Part shown: positions 1-13,569 of the stretch, piece after piece | Layout: every line of letters begins with the position of its first letter | Numbering within the stretch: the first letter of the stretch is position 1 | NCBI GenBank assembly: GCA_028554755.1 | Contig: JAPTOF010000005.1 | Coordinates: forward strand, 16,342,001 to 16,406,000 | Source: Cordia subcordata | Taxonomy: Eukaryota > Streptophyta > Magnoliopsida > Boraginales > Cordiaceae | Direction: 5' to 3' | Length of the DNA: 64,000 nt | Made by a program: the position numbers and the translations under genes | The notes under the pieces: model-generated | Seen by the model: the letters and a program-made list of their open reading frames with translations, nothing else | What the model was told of the DNA's origin: nothing | Database searches by the model: none

Positions 1-3000
1 TTGGACAAAACTTAAATTGAGGTAAACTTGGACAAAAGAGCTAATGCTTCTCTCTTTACACCTCAGGCAAAAGCACATCATATTTACCCAAGATATAGAT
101 TCTGTAATATAATTGTGTGTCCCGACACATATTCTAAGTTAGTTAAATTAAGTGACGTCTGTGATAAGAGGGTATAGAATTGAACTTGAAATCGTTCATC
201 ACAATAAACCACTTTATCATCACTTTTACCTAATTTTTAGGCGCATAAAGTTTTTTCTCCGGGATGAGATGTTTGACAATCTTACATGAAGAAAAGTTTT
301 ATCAAATTAATAAAACATAGTATTCTCGATGGAAAAATAATGATATATAATGCGCAGCTTGGAGAATTTACTCTTGAAAATTAGGAGCACTACAGAAGAC
401 AACTCCTATTTGATTTTATTAACAGACAAGGGAATTTATAAGCAAATTAGCTTTTGAAGAATTTCAGCATAAGTGATCGCATATACTAAATATTTATTAT
501 GAGGAGTTGTATATTTTAAGTTTAAACCATCCTCCTTTAAAGTTTGATGCTCCTTTTAATGTACTCACTTTCAATTAAAGAAATAAAAATGTTTGATAAT
601 AAACATAAAAAGAATGTGGATAGTGTTACTCCCTAATAATGAAAATCCCCAAAAAGATATTTACAAATTGGACATCTTTAAATAATTAAATTGAAGCTGG
701 AAAACAAAATAAGTAACAAAATTAATTTAAAGGTCGAGTAGGCAGTCAACAAAAATCTCTGCAACTGAAAGTATTGAATTCTAAGAATATTCTCCCATTA
801 TAAATATTGTTTGTCTCTTGACTTGCCTAGAGTGCCTCAATATGAGATCAATAATATTAGATCTAAGATGATCCTACTATAGTGAGCTTCTTGTCATTAT
901 CAAAAACAAAGAAGAAGAGAAGAAGAAGAAGAAGAAGAAAAAAAAAAAAAAAGGACACTCATACAATTAAAGGGACAAAAGATAAAATAATTAACTTTGA
1001 CAAGGGGCAAAGTGTAAGAATCCGTTCTGATTAACTTTTTTTAATGAAAAATACATTTAAAGAAAAAAAAAAACTTACATTGTATTTGATTTGGTTTTTA
1101 AAAAAAAACTAAATTTTTGGAAAAAAAGAAAAAGAAAAACTCAATTTTAATTTTTTTAGAAATTAAAATTTTTAATTTTTTCAAGATAATATTTTTCTCA
1201 AGAATTATTGAAAAACACCTCTACAGTAAGTCAGAAAATTTTCTCAAGTAAAATTAAACCAAACTAGCCCTAAATTAGAAAATAAATAAAAATAAAAAGT
1301 ATTGTTCCCGCTCCTTTACAGTGAAAGGGCGCTATGGAGCCCCCTTTTTCTCCCTCTTCAATTTTTGAGCTGCAGCTTCTTTACAGTGCGTGAGAACCCA
1401 TAGGCTCCTCCTAGTCAAAAGATTTTCTTGAATTTATTTACTTATTATTTTGCAAAAAGTCCTTGGAAAGAAAACAAATTCTTCATTGCCCCACGATGGA
1501 GACAAAAAGAGAACAACAAAGCAATCATACGAAATTGTGTCCGCATTAAACAAATCAGGTACAAGCTCTAACTTTCTCTTTTTGTCCTTAGACCAAATCA
1601 TTAAACCCATACTTTATTCCCAATTACACTGCCAAATGAGTATTCAAGCCAAGTCACCATTGTACTTTTTCATCTTGTCCTTAGAAGAAGAAGAGCACTA
1701 TGTTAGTAAGCCCTTAAACTTTTTGTGCCTTTTTCCAATAATTGTGTTATTTTATTCCTTACCGAATTTGGTTAAAAATTTTTTCGTAATATTATAATAT
1801 TTTAATTATAACTTAATTATAAATTTATATAGAATTTATTATAATTGTATTAATAATTTACATCATTGAAATACAGTAATATTAATGTGACATTATAACC
1901 TAATCATTCTTATGGAATTAGTATAGTGACAGAACATTCATGAGCATGGGCAAGAGATTTTTTTTCATATTTCTAGCTTCAAATTAGTCAAGAAGTTATG
2001 TTCTCAGCTTAATTCCATTGCATTTGGTAAACTTAAGCCCTACCTTCTCTCTGATTACATTTTCCTTTTTATTGATAAACCATCTTAGATGTAGTACCCA
2101 AAGAATTATTTTAATGGTTTAAAAATGAATGGCCATTTAGGACATAATAGAATGCATGGTAGAATGCTCATGGAATTTTTATTCTTTTTCTTGCGTTTGG
2201 TTAAAATAAAAGAAAGTTAGAATGGAATGCTCATTTTATTCTATACGTTCGATAAAATTATTTTAACATGTTAGAATGTAATGAAAATCAATTTTATTAA
2301 CCAAAATACACTTGTCATTTGATTCAACAAAAAAAGTTTAAGTTTATGCATGACAATTAATTTTATACAGTAGTAACATAATTAAAATACTTGTGCCAAT
2401 CTTTTGATAAGTAATAAAATATAGCATTACGTATTCTATCATTTTTTTATTTTAACATTATATTTCAATTTATTTAACTTTTTAACACAATTGAAAAACA
2501 AGAAATTAACCATCCAATAAAAGTAAACATGTTTTCTAAACAGAAAAGATAAAAAAATGAAAGAGACAAGTGTATTTTTAATTTTTCAAATTTTTATTTT
2601 TAAATCGTTTAAATTTTAAATTTTTAGAATTTTCAATACATTTGAGAATGGGAAATAAATTATTTTTGTAATTTTACTCTAATTTTTATTAATTCCCATT
2701 TAAATTAGAATACTCATTCATTGGGTTTGGTTAAGCAATAAATTTCATAACTTTTTCCTTGAAAAGTCATTACATGGGAATAGACATTACAACTTCAATT
2801 GATGCCACCAAACCCAAAAAAAAAAAGGAGAAGAAGAAGAAGAAGAAAAAATTAGGAATTGTAATGATCATTCCATTCCAGGCCATTCCAGCATACCAAA
2901 CATAATATAAGGATTTTAACCTTCTATATTTTATGAAAATCACATACAATCTCTTGTGCTTTTAAAACTTACTAAAAAACTCTTGGGATTAAAAAAATAT

Positions 3001-6000
3001 TGCACATTAGTCCCTATCTTTAGTAATTTCGTTAGAATTAACAAAAAGCTATTAAATTGGTGCAAATTCCCCCCTTTGATATTGAAAATGATGCAAATTC
3101 TCTCCTTTTGTGTGAAATATGTGTAAATACACCAAATGTAAGGTGAAAATAAAAATTATATCCCTAAATTGTTTTCTATTTTAATATTAAAATTTACTTT
3201 AGATTTAAATTATTGTTTTAGATTTTAATGTCAGTTCTTAGTTTAAATTTTCGTTTTAGAATTAAATTTCAATTTTATGTTCTAAATTAATGTTTTACTT
3301 TTTAATCATTTTAATATCATTTAGTTTTTTGTTTACATTCCATGTTTTTAATTGTGAACTAAATTTAGTATTCAGAGTTATAATGGATCCAACTGTGAAT
3401 CTTTAATCATAGTGTGTTAACTTGATATCAATTACTTTATTTATTTGAGTGATTATTCTATTTCATGCTTAATGCTACTCTAAATGTAGATAAGAGATTT
3501 GTTCATGTCCCAAAATTAGATAAGCCAAAAAATTTAATTTCTTTGTCAATAAATTTTGTATTTGACTAAAAAAAAAATCATACTTGTTTTGATCAAAATC
3601 ATGAGCTCTTTTTCATATTTAGCAGTTAAATGTGAATAGGGCAAAAAGTTTGGGGTCTTAAAAAAGATGTAAATTACTTTAATCGTTTAGGAGTACATTG
3701 ATTTGATGCAATGTGGGTCCTCAGAGAACATCAAATGTGCATGATAAGATGGAAATTGTTGTGCAAAGTACACTTGACAATCGGCATCGAGAAACATGGC
3801 GAGTGGCGTCTGTGGCGATCGGCTTTATCCTAATGCTCTGGACAGAAAAAAAGAAAAAGTTCCAAGTCTTAACTCTGATAACTTCAAGAAAGCCTAAAGA
3901 TGATAAATGCTTTGTTTCATGCTGCAACCTTTCTCTTTTTTATTCCCAAAAAAAAAAAAAAATCTTTTGTTATTAGAGAGGTTTAAGTCAGATATACTGT
4001 AATCTTACGCAATAAGGTATTCTCTTCGCATCCTTTTTAACAAATAACTGTCTACCTCAAAAATCTCAAAGATAATCAAAAGACCAGAAAATATACATAG
4101 GTTATATAATTCGTCAACAAATTTACATAATGATTAGTCTCGTGCGTGCTACAACTAAACCTTCCGATTGCATAATGCGCACATAATATCTTATATTTGT
4201 TTTCAAGGTTAATTTTTTATATTTGTAATTTGTGACGTTGTTAGTTCTCACGTGAAAACTTGTCAAAAGTTAATAATTTGGACACGTAAAAAGAAAAAGT
4301 CACCACATACAACTTTTTTGCTTTTAAACCTATCGTTCATAATAGTATGTCCCCAAAACATTAATCTACGAGAGTGTCATGTGTGCGAACAGTTCATTCT
4401 TTTATGATTTTTCACCTTAGAACTAAGGTTATTGTACATTGTAAAGATAAGGAACTAATTTATCGGATTCTAAAACTAAGGAATTTAATTATCGAAAAGG
4501 AAAAAAGTGAAGGGCTAAACAATTTATTTTCCCTTTGTGTTTACTTTGTTTTGTGTGTTTTGTTGGGAGGGTTTAATTGGTAGGCGGAGTCTTTCTTCCA
4601 CTGAAATCGTTCCACCTTGTGCATCTACCACGCATAAGAATTTTTTTGTATAAAGTTATCTTGTTACGTGTCGTATTTAATAATCATAAAACTTTTTTAT
4701 CATTTCTAAAATTGCGTTAAGAATTTGTAATTGTTAAAATTCGCTAATCTAACTCTGTGGGCTAATCTACAGTGCATATAATAGAAGTTATATATAATTA
4801 TTCTGGGTTTCACTATGGCATGGTAAATAAAACTTTAGGCACGAACATCTTGTAACTCTTTTGAGATTATATTTTTGTGAGAACTGAACCATAACATTGG
4901 TGTATTCGTCTTATTATATATTGACAACTAGACAACAAATTTTAGGAATCGCATTGTATATATTAATTCGCAAAATCCAAAAAACTCAAACATGAAGTTT
5001 ATAAGGGGGAGGAAGAACTAAATTAATAAAAAAATTTATTATTGTTGGGAAAAAATTACAATGAGAAAAAAATTACTTTATGGAAAAATGTCAAATGGTA
5101 ATTGTTCTAAAATAGCTACCATATATGATTGTTGATATAATAAATAATATAATTTTAAAATTTTAGATGCGATGACAAATTTGAGTGAAATTGTTCAATT
5201 TTTTCAATTATGCTTTTGTCTTATTATGCAATTCAACTGTTTTGAATAACAACCAAAAATTTTTAATTAATTAAAATTTATTTTGCATTGGAATGAGAGA
5301 ATAAAAAATATGAAAAAGAAAAAAAGTAAATAGAAGACTAGAAGTCAACACATAAGTTAATTACCGTGTCAGAAGGATTAGTTTAGGCCAATTAATTAAT
5401 TTTTGGGGGAAAGGATTCAAGATAATCTTTGGCCACTAAATTTTACGGAAGAAACGAACATGCGTTTCAGAATATCACGCAGAAAAAAGTACTGTGAAAA
5501 TCTCAACGGACAAATCAAAGTCTTCCTCTAAGCCGTTGCGTTGCCCGCTCACAACTTCACACGTTTCACGTGGATTGGCTCCTATGGATTGAACACCAAC
5601 CAAGGGCATTCATTATCAAAGCGTTGTATAAATGTTTCAGCAATAAAAATTAAAGGTGAATATAATTTATTATTTAAGTTTAAATCTTATTTTTTGTTCT
5701 GAATTGAGTACTTTTGATTTAATTAGTGCATAATATTTGGAACGTGTTATATTTCCAAAGTTTGTTAATTAATGGTCGGACTCCACTATAACCCCATAAC
5801 TCAAAATACTTCAAAAATTTTTAAAAAGTAGTTAAAAAGAAAGGGAGATTGAGCACTTATACTTGGTAATATGAGTCCTAAATAATTTGGATATTGTGGC
5901 AAAGGATCTTGAAACATTGCCATGACCCCAGAACTCAAAGTATAATGATGGATGAAATTTTGAAATTATGTTTTCATGATAGCTCAAGATAAATGTTGCA

Positions 6001-7566
6001 ATTATGTGTACAGGTTTGTTATGCCTCCGCTATAATTATAAGCAAGCATCCAAACTACGCGCATATTATATAAATCATGCGTCAACTATTACCAAAATAT
6101 AATATTATATTTATATAATGTAGTAAACGTTTTGATTTGAACTACAATTTTTACTTTTAAAATTGAAAATTGAATTGTTAATTTCAATTCTTAAAAGAAA
6201 AATCATGACTAATAAAGCCACTAAAAGAAACTTCCGATTTACTTTGATCAACTCGACTAAACCAAAACGATTTTTGCTGTTATTTTGATTTTGTGTACGC
6301 CTCTAGTTTTTCTCCAACAATTTTTATATATTTAATTAATTCTTTGTTTTAGGCAAAAATATTTCTACTGCCATCCCTTCATCTCCTTATAAAGTACAAT
6401 TTTGTCATATACATGGTATATTTAATATTGAATATATGAATTATTACTATAGAAAGAAAAATGAGCAGGTAACAAATGACTTAAAGCATTATTTTTGAAG
6501 AAATCCTATTTTAGTTCCAACCTCACAATTTCCTTAATTTCATAGATTTCTTAATTTTGTTTTATTCTAAAATCTCTCCATACTTTTAATTAAATATGTG
6601 ATACATTCTTTTTAATTTTTAAATTGTACTTGATGCAAATAGATACTCTCGAAGGCAAATTTAGAAAAATTCTTTCCATTGTTTCTTTTTCTTTTTAAAT
6701 TAGATTTTGTGTTTCAAGTTTATTCCTTACTTTTTTCAAAATTTGGTGTTTTTTTGGTTTTTTTTCTTAGTGACGAGAGAAATTCAGTTAGCGGAGCTCA
6801 ACTACTGGTACATCCAGCAGAACCTGACCACCAACTGACAAACTCTGAGTGAACAACATGCCTCCTATGTTGTCACGTAAGTCGAGGGCACTCAATCCAT
6901 GATAGTGAATTAGATTCAAACTTTGGTCATAAGCTGTATCCGTTTCTAGATCTTACCATTGGGACACTCAACCCCGAGTGTATTTTTGGTGTTGCAAAAA
7001 AAATTTTCAGTTGAAATTGTGGTGTCAAATGAGACAAACTAATCTGCATCTACTGACTACTGGAGATGCTTCAAGCCAATTTACAAAAGGCAAGTTCACT
7101 AGTTAGGCTTTTATCTGTTTCTTTTTCAAACAGTTGTAAACTAGTTTATTTTATTTTATTTGAGACTAAAATGTACAATATTTTTTATAAATTGTATAAT
7201 TAATTAATCATTCCCTATACTTTAGAACCTATTGCGTTACTCACGGTGCTTTCTAAAAAATGACATGCATTTGTTTTCTTACCACTTACCATTTGTCTAA
7301 TTAACTATTCCTGTACTTTTAAAATTTTACTAAATTACTTCCTATACTTAAAAAAAAGGCACAGATCTTTTTTGCTGTAATTATTTAAACATTATTATTT
7401 AAAAATATTTTTTTTAAAAGCATATACCACATTATAAATTTTAAAGCCATAAATACACAAAAAAAGGTTTAATGTTCGATAAATTAATTTTAACCACTAT
7501 ATCAAACAAAAAGACACCCTTGTCGCCATATCCTTAAAAAAAATACAAACACATCATTTATTAGAA
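1..7566. other. AT-rich intergenic spacer upstream of the LRR receptor kinase
   Basis: I see no supportable gene here. The reading frames present (for example 1450-1797 and 3713-3976) are short, AT-biased and match no family I recognise. The stretch holds poly-A/T tracts, a GAA/A-rich microsatellite at 911-952, a GAA run at 2827-2847, and AT-rich repeat-like sequence at about 1080-1265 and 2100-2900. Two islands are less AT-rich than their surroundings: about 5460-5610, with a CACGTG core, and about 6760-7005. They may be decayed transposon or promoter remnants, but nothing in them proves it. Confidence 0.6.
911..952. repeat. GAA/A microsatellite
   Basis: About nine GAA/AGA triplets run straight into a 15-base A tract. 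It is a simple purine repeat in intergenic DNA with no coding role. Confidence 0.85.
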
Positions 7567-7647
7567 GTGGTAACCTTAAAACCCCCGCACCCAACACCAC
7601 ACCAACCTCTTCACTTCACTCCCCCCAAGCTCACTTCCGCCATAACC

Positions 7648-10600
7648 ATGGCCAACCTCAAGCTCCTACCCCATTTCTCATTCCTTCTCTTCCAAACCCT
7701 CCTCCATTTTCACGCACTCCAAGCTCAACCCAGCCCAGACTTACACCCATTACTCTCCTTCAAATCCTCTTCCGACACTCACGACAAGCTCAACACCTGG
7801 AACACCACCGACCCATGCAACTTCCTCGGCGTTTCCTGCTACAACAACCGCGTCTCTCGTCTCGTTCTTGAAGGCTTTAACCTCACCGGCACGTTCGAAC
7901 CCGTCGCCTCTCTCTCTAACCTCCGTGTTCTCAGCCTAAAACACAATGCTCTCTCTGGTCCCATTCCTGACCTCTCTAACTTGACTTCGTTGAAGCTCCT
8001 TTTCCTCTCCCATAATGGATTCTCCGGCGAGCTTCCGGCGTCCGTGTCTTCTCTGTCCAAGCTTTACCGTCTCGATCTGTCTCACAATAATCTCTCCGGC
8101 GAGGTTCCGGTTACGGCGTTGAGTAAGTTGACTCATTTGTTGACTTTGCGGCTTGAAGAAAATGGGTTCTGGGGCCGGATCTCGGGGCTGGGGTTGAGAA
8201 ACCTTCAGAATTTTAATGTTTCCGGGAATGAGCTTGTCGGGGAGATACCCATTTCGCTTTTGGGCTTCCCTGCCTCGGCGTTTGCGAATAATGATGGATT
8301 ATGCGGGCCGCCATTGAAGAATTGCAGCGTGACAACGCTGGACCCGGCTGAGCCTGGCTCGGGTAACGGGGCTATTGTATCTCCCTTGGCCGGGCCAGGG
8401 AATGATCCGGCTAGAACTGTAGGTTCTTCCCCCAGCACCGTTCCCGGGCACGGGTCGCCGGTTAAATCGCGAAAAGATAGCGAAGGGAGCAAAATAAGCA
8501 CGTTGGCAATAATTGCGATAATACTTGGAGATGTATTGGTTTTAGCAGTAGTCTCGCTTCTGCTCTACTGTTACTTCTTCAAGCACTACTCGGACAACAC
8601 GTCGCGAAAGAGTGGGTCCCACATCCACGAGGGCGAAAAGATCCTGTACTCATCTAGTCCATACAGGGCAGCCCGGCCGGAGATGGGGCCGGACAGGGGG
8701 AAGATGGTATTTTTCGAGGGGGCGAAGAGGTTTGAGCTCGAGGACTTGCTGAGAGCATCAGCTGAGATGTTGGGCAAAGGAGGATTCGGGACGGCATACA
8801 AAGCAGTGCTGGATGATGGTCATGTGGTGGCGGTGAAAAGATTGAAAGAAATGTGTGTGAATGGGAGAAGAGAGTTTGAGCAACAGATGGAGGTTTTAGG
8901 GAGGTTAAGGCACCCAAATTTGGTTAGTTTGAAGGCTTATTATTTTGCTAGGGATGAGAAGTTGTTGGTCTATGATTACATGCCTAATGGCAATTTGTTT
9001 TGGCTTCTTCATGGTAAGCATCCTTTTCTAAAAGAAATTTATATCTGGGTACTTTATTGCATGTATTCTGCTCAAAAATGCATTTTATTTTTAGTTATAT
9101 ATGGATGTTAAGCTTGACTAGTTTTAGATTTTACGGGTGATTTAATTTGGTATGAGAGTGGGATTAGTGAGAACAACCCGGCTCTTAATATCCATGTACA
9201 TACATATATAGTAACTGCTGGTAGTCCTGCATTGGAAGCCGATTGTCCTCTTAGTAAACATGGGAAATCATAAGAATTGTTTAGGTGAGGAAGTTTAGCA
9301 CGTAGCGTGTAGCACATGGATATTGAACGGTAGGTCTCTGATCCCGATGGGTCTTTCTTCGAAGGGTATTGTCTACGCCTGAAATGTGCATCTAATGATA
9401 CTTATGCTAAATGTGGAAGACAGCTTCGAGCATTGTTATGTGTGTCGGAGCAAATGTGATAGTGGAAAAATAAGATTCTTTTGTAATTTGAAGTAGATGT
9501 CCAAAGCAGAAGTCCATCGTTCAAATAGATTCGGAAGGAAGTGAAAGTGAAGTCCTGTAGGGACTTTGATGTGGAAGTCTGGAAGATTTCATTGGCTGAG
9601 TTGTTGTCTGGTTTCAAAATTCTAGATGAATAATTATCCTACAAAATCTGATTACGCATAGTAGTTCTCCTTTAGCTTGTCAATAGTTTTTTCATCTGTT
9701 TCTTCTTTTTCTATGGCTTTGTTTTGGTTTTACTTGGGAAGAGTATAAGTTAGCTACCTTACTCAAAAATATTTCATTTTTAGGCACTTCCGTTTTCTTT
9801 TTGTTTATAGAAATGTAATTTTAATCTTGTTTGGACCATCTCCTCGTTACCAATTCCTCTTCAGCATAGGGGTCATGCAGGAAAACAAATAGCTATTGTT
9901 GGTTTGAAAATTACACCTCAACACAAACATAAACAATGATTAAATTGTTTCAATGTTATAGCTGATTCTTATTTATCCCTTTGTCTGTCGCAGAGAAGTG
10001 TAACTGCATCTGCACTCCTCTTTCTTGATGATAACGTCATATGGTGTCTTCTTTGCCCTAATGCTTCATAAAACAAAACTTGAAACTTTGAGTTCTGATA
10101 GGGTTTGAGCTAAGGTATATGCTACAACAAGGTTGATAATGAAATTAAGTAGAAGGATGAACAGGCCTTGTGCGTCTTATATGGCTTTTCTTTACCCTTT
10201 TTTCCTATGAGGATTGATGTTCTTCTTTGTCCGAGGATGTGTTTACTCCTATACCATGGCGAAAGCTTGATACCTAAGCCATGTTGTTTGTCCAATTCTT
10301 GGAACATGAAAGCCATTTTGGTTCAACTTAGTTATAGAATCTTATGTTACTGGGTCCACCTCCTTTTGGCTTATAAGGCTCCAGCCATTACATCAGGGGA
10401 AACAACAATATGAGACATGAATGGTAGCTTCAAAATATGACTTCTTTCGAATTGGAAATACCGAGTGTGTTATCTGGGCCCTAAATTGTTCCCATGGTCC
10501 CGCACTTGTTTCTTTTTGGTTCTTAATTGTGCATCATTATGTTGAGCGTTTGCTTGTGTGGATGGAGGTGGGTTTGTCATAATGATTATGTTGAGTTGCT

Positions 10601-11382
10601 TAGAAATGTTAAACCATCAATGTTCCAATTAGATGATGTTTGGGTCATGAATTTGGACTGGCGTATAGAGGTTCTCTTTGATGATTTGAAATATGCATGT
10701 CATTGTCACAGGTAATCGTGGTCCAGGGAGAACCCCATTAGACTGGACCACAAGGCTAAAGATTGCTGCTGGAGCAGCTCGTGGGGTGGCCTTCATACAC
10801 AACTCATGCAAGTCCCTTAGGCTCACTCATGGGAATATCAAATCTACAAATGTCCTCATGGATAAGGCGGGCAATGCCAGGGTGTCTGACTTTGGCCTCT
10901 CGGTCTTTGCATCACCCTCGTCTGCCCCAAGATCCAATGGCTACCGTGCTCCTGAAGTGGCACTTGATGATCGAAAACTAACACAGAGATCTGATGTCTA
11001 CTCATTTGGGGTCCTGTTGTTGGAGTTGCTGACCGGAAAATGGCCCTCTGTTGTGGACAATGCTGGGCCTGGGACAGGCTATGGCGGGGTGGTTGATCTG
11101 CCAAGGTGGGTGCAATCCGTGGTGAGAGAAGAGTGGACGGCCGAGGTGTTTGATCTGGAGCTGATGAGGTACAAGGACATCGAGGAAGAAATGGTGGGGC
11201 TGTTGCAGATAGCGTTAGCTTGCACGGCCGCATCACCGGATCAGCGGCCGAAAATCAACCATGTTGTGAAAATGATAGAAGAGTTAAGAGGGGTGGAGGT
11301 TTCACCATCACATGAAACACTTGATTCTGTTTCCGAATCGCCCGCTGCGTCCGAAGATACTTGCGGAGCGGCAAGCCAATGA
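7648..11382 (+). CDS. LRR receptor-like kinase, subfamily III (At1g68400-like), two exons
   Basis: Exons 7648-9013 and 10712-11382 give 678 aa. The 1.7-kb GT-AG intron splits a Gly codon inside the kinase domain. I chose the ATG at 7648 over the in-frame ATG at 7567 because it has good context (ccATGg) and is followed at once by a hydrophobic signal peptide (about residues 1-26). Next come an LRR N-cap with a DPCNFLGVSC motif, five to six leucine-rich repeats, a CGPPLKNC cap, a Ser/Pro/Gly-rich stretch, one membrane span (about 283-309) and the kinase domain. The Gly-rich loop GKGGFG (about 376), VAVK lysine K397 and DFG aspartate D515 are present. The catalytic loop reads HGN (495-497) instead of HRD, as is common in this subfamily, so phosphotransfer may be weak or absent. 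The protein probably acts at the plasma membrane as an atypical receptor or co-receptor. The ligand is unknown. The family call is firm; the one-to-one orthology is from memory. Confidence 0.95.
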
Positions 11383-12120
11383 TCCATCGGCCGTTGCTTC
11401 ATCATTGATTTGTTTTAGCTGTGTAAAGTAGGGGTATTCACATACGCAAAAGTTGCTCTCCTTAGATTACTTATTGTTGGTTTTTAGTTGATTTGTGATT
11501 TGGACAATTGACTAACAGAAATCTGATCCCTGTATCAAAGCTTTGGCTTGAGGTGACAAGAGATGAGAATATTTGTGCGACGTGAACGTGACACAGATCT
11601 GATCAGTATTTTGTTGGAGACAAACCTGCCACCATATGTATAAGGGCGGGTTGTTTTTTTTTTTTATTTAAGTCATCTATTCAATTGCGTTTGGATTAGT
11701 TTTTTTTTAAAAGTGTTTTTTCTTCTAATTTTAAAAAAAGTACTTATTCAAGAAATTAAAATTTTTTATTTTTGAAAAAAAAGGAATTGAGTTCTAAAAA
11801 ATTTAATATAAATGATTATTGCGAAAAAAGAGTTTTTTTTTGAAAAAATTGTTTGGTCATGAAAAAAGTCAATCCACACTGACCCTCATTTTAGAACGAT
11901 GACTTTTTCATTGCACATGCTCCACGTATTCAAATAGCACATATATAAATTAATACATCACATGTACAAGACAAATTTTGTTGTCAATGTTACAAATTGA
12001 TGCATCACATTTATAAGCAAAATTTATTGTCAACATTGTAGATTTTGCAGACGGGCTACCAAAATCTTTTGAGTGATTTTCATTTAGACTGACATTAGCC
12101 TAGATTGATGGAAGGATTTT
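11383..12120. other. 3' flank of the receptor kinase gene
   Basis: It starts with the probable 3' UTR (to about 11640) and continues into AT-rich spacer that contains one copy of the 'tttggatt' MITE family (listed separately). There are no coding frames. Confidence 0.6.
11686..11879. mobile_element. MITE-like element, 'tttggatt' family, copy 1
   Basis: It begins gtttggattag and ends agtcaatcca, so the ends are roughly inverted. The interior is almost pure A/T with opposing T and A tracts that can fold back. The same layout recurs at least eight more times in the window. It has no coding capacity. Confidence 0.5.
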
Positions 12121-12235
12121 TTTAAATGTAGTAGATCAAAGAATAGCTCAAATAGTTGGAGTTATCACTCTCAGGAGTAAGATTTTGGATTCGAATCCCA
12201 TGAAGATAAATGGTTTTAGTAAAAAAATAATAATC
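12121..12235 (+). repeat. tRNA-derived SINE-like sequence
   Basis: An A-box-like stretch (tagctcaaatagttgga, 12144-12160) is followed about 27 bases later by a B-box-like stretch (ggattcgaatccc, 12187-12199). That is the internal RNA polymerase III promoter arrangement of tRNA-derived SINEs. No cloverleaf with acceptor pairing is evident, so it is not called a tRNA. Ends and target duplication were not resolved. Confidence 0.4.
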
Positions 12236-12635
12236 TCTACTAATATAAAAAGAACCACTTTTTGGAGCATGAATGAATAGTATCCAAGAATGACAATATT
12301 GTAATAAATTCTAAAAAAGTGTGTGATTATCAATAAAAATTTATATAAATATTTGTAATTTTATTTTTATCTCATGGCAAAATTAAAAATTTATATTTCC
12401 TTTTTTTCGTCTTCTCTAGCAAAATGATATGTTTTTTCTTTTCCTATTTCTTTGTTAGTTATGTCTTCAACTTTTATCTGGAGGAAAAATTGGTTTGAAT
12501 TTTTAATAAAAAAATTGATAGGGTATTAAAACTAATAAAGCTCAAATGGTTAAGAGAATCAATTTGAATTTCTGAATTCAAAATTTTAAATTATTATTAT
12601 TAAAATCAAAGAAATTGTTTGATGAGATAATTTTA

Positions 12636-13560
12636 GGTAAATAGCACAACACCCCCCCCTCCCCGTGGTTAGGAAATTAGTTAAGACACCCCTTATGATT
12701 TTAACGAGAGTGTATATAGACCTCCCCCCCCCTCCCAGTTAACTCTTTTGTCCAATATAGTGAGATTTTAGATGCATGCGTGGGTCGAGAGATGTTGCTT
12801 TATTTTTCATGATAAATGCATTAAATGGGCTTTTTGCCTATATTTTATTTAAAGTATAAAAAAATAAAAATTAAACTAAAAAAAAAAAAGAAAAATAGCC
12901 ATCAGCCCCCACTCTATCCTCGTCACCACCCCCCGTCCCCTAGCCACCATACTGCCTAAACCCCATCCTCTACCATCCTCCACCACCCAAACCCCCATCC
13001 CATCCACCTTCTACACATATGAATATGCACGAACACACACGTGCACATACACACACACATAAGCATACTCACATACACACAGTGTACCCATTGCTCAAAG
13101 AGACTAGACCTTACGCGAACAAGGATGTTGATGTTGACATTGATGTTAATGTTGATGAGTGAAATTGTGTGAAAGGTAAGGTGTTTAAAGGATGTTTTTT
13201 TTATCTTGTTGAAAGTGGTGGAGTGGATTTGCTGATTAATAGGGGTAGGGGTGGGGATAGGGGTTTGGGTGATGGGGGGTGGTGGGGATGGGGGTTTGTG
13301 GTGAGGTGGTGGCTGTTTTTTTTTTTCTAATTTAATTTTTTATTTTTAAATAAAATAACGGTAAAACTGATATTTTGTTTAATAAGATAAGGGCAAAATT
13401 GACTTTTTTCTAAAAATTTGCCAAAAAACTAACGACTGTTGGCTTCAAGGGGTGTGTGCACCTTCTCAAAAACATAAGGAAATAATCTACTAATTTCTAA
13501 AATATGGGGGGGTTTTGTACACATTTTGCAAATCATAGGGGGTAATTATGTAATTTACCC
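12636..13560. mobile_element. Non-autonomous DNA transposon with long inverted ends (MULE-like)
   Basis: The element begins ggtaaatagcac and ends gtaatttaccc. It is flanked by the direct repeat ataatttta (12627-12635 and 13561-13569). The two halves are imperfect inverted copies of each other for roughly 250-300 bp: a C-rich tract on the left answers a G-rich tract on the right, and poly-A answers poly-T. Long inverted ends with a 9-bp target duplication fit Mutator-like elements. If the terminal base is assigned to the inverted repeat, the duplication is 8 bp and hAT becomes possible. There is no transposase. A CA-rich stretch lies at about 13030-13080. Confidence 0.6.
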
Positions 13561-13569
13561 ATAATTTTA

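Noticed and set aside
1450..1797. 115-codon open frame in the left spacer
   Set aside because: Low-complexity, AT-biased translation, no domain, no splice context; likely chance.
3713..3976. 87-codon frame with a GC-richer start
   Set aside because: Ends in a poly-A-derived lysine run, resembles no family, and an opposite-strand frame of equal quality overlaps it.
7567..7647. In-frame upstream ATG for the receptor kinase
   Set aside because: It would put a Pro/Thr-rich 27-residue stretch ahead of the signal peptide; the ATG at 7648 gives a normal secreted N-terminus.
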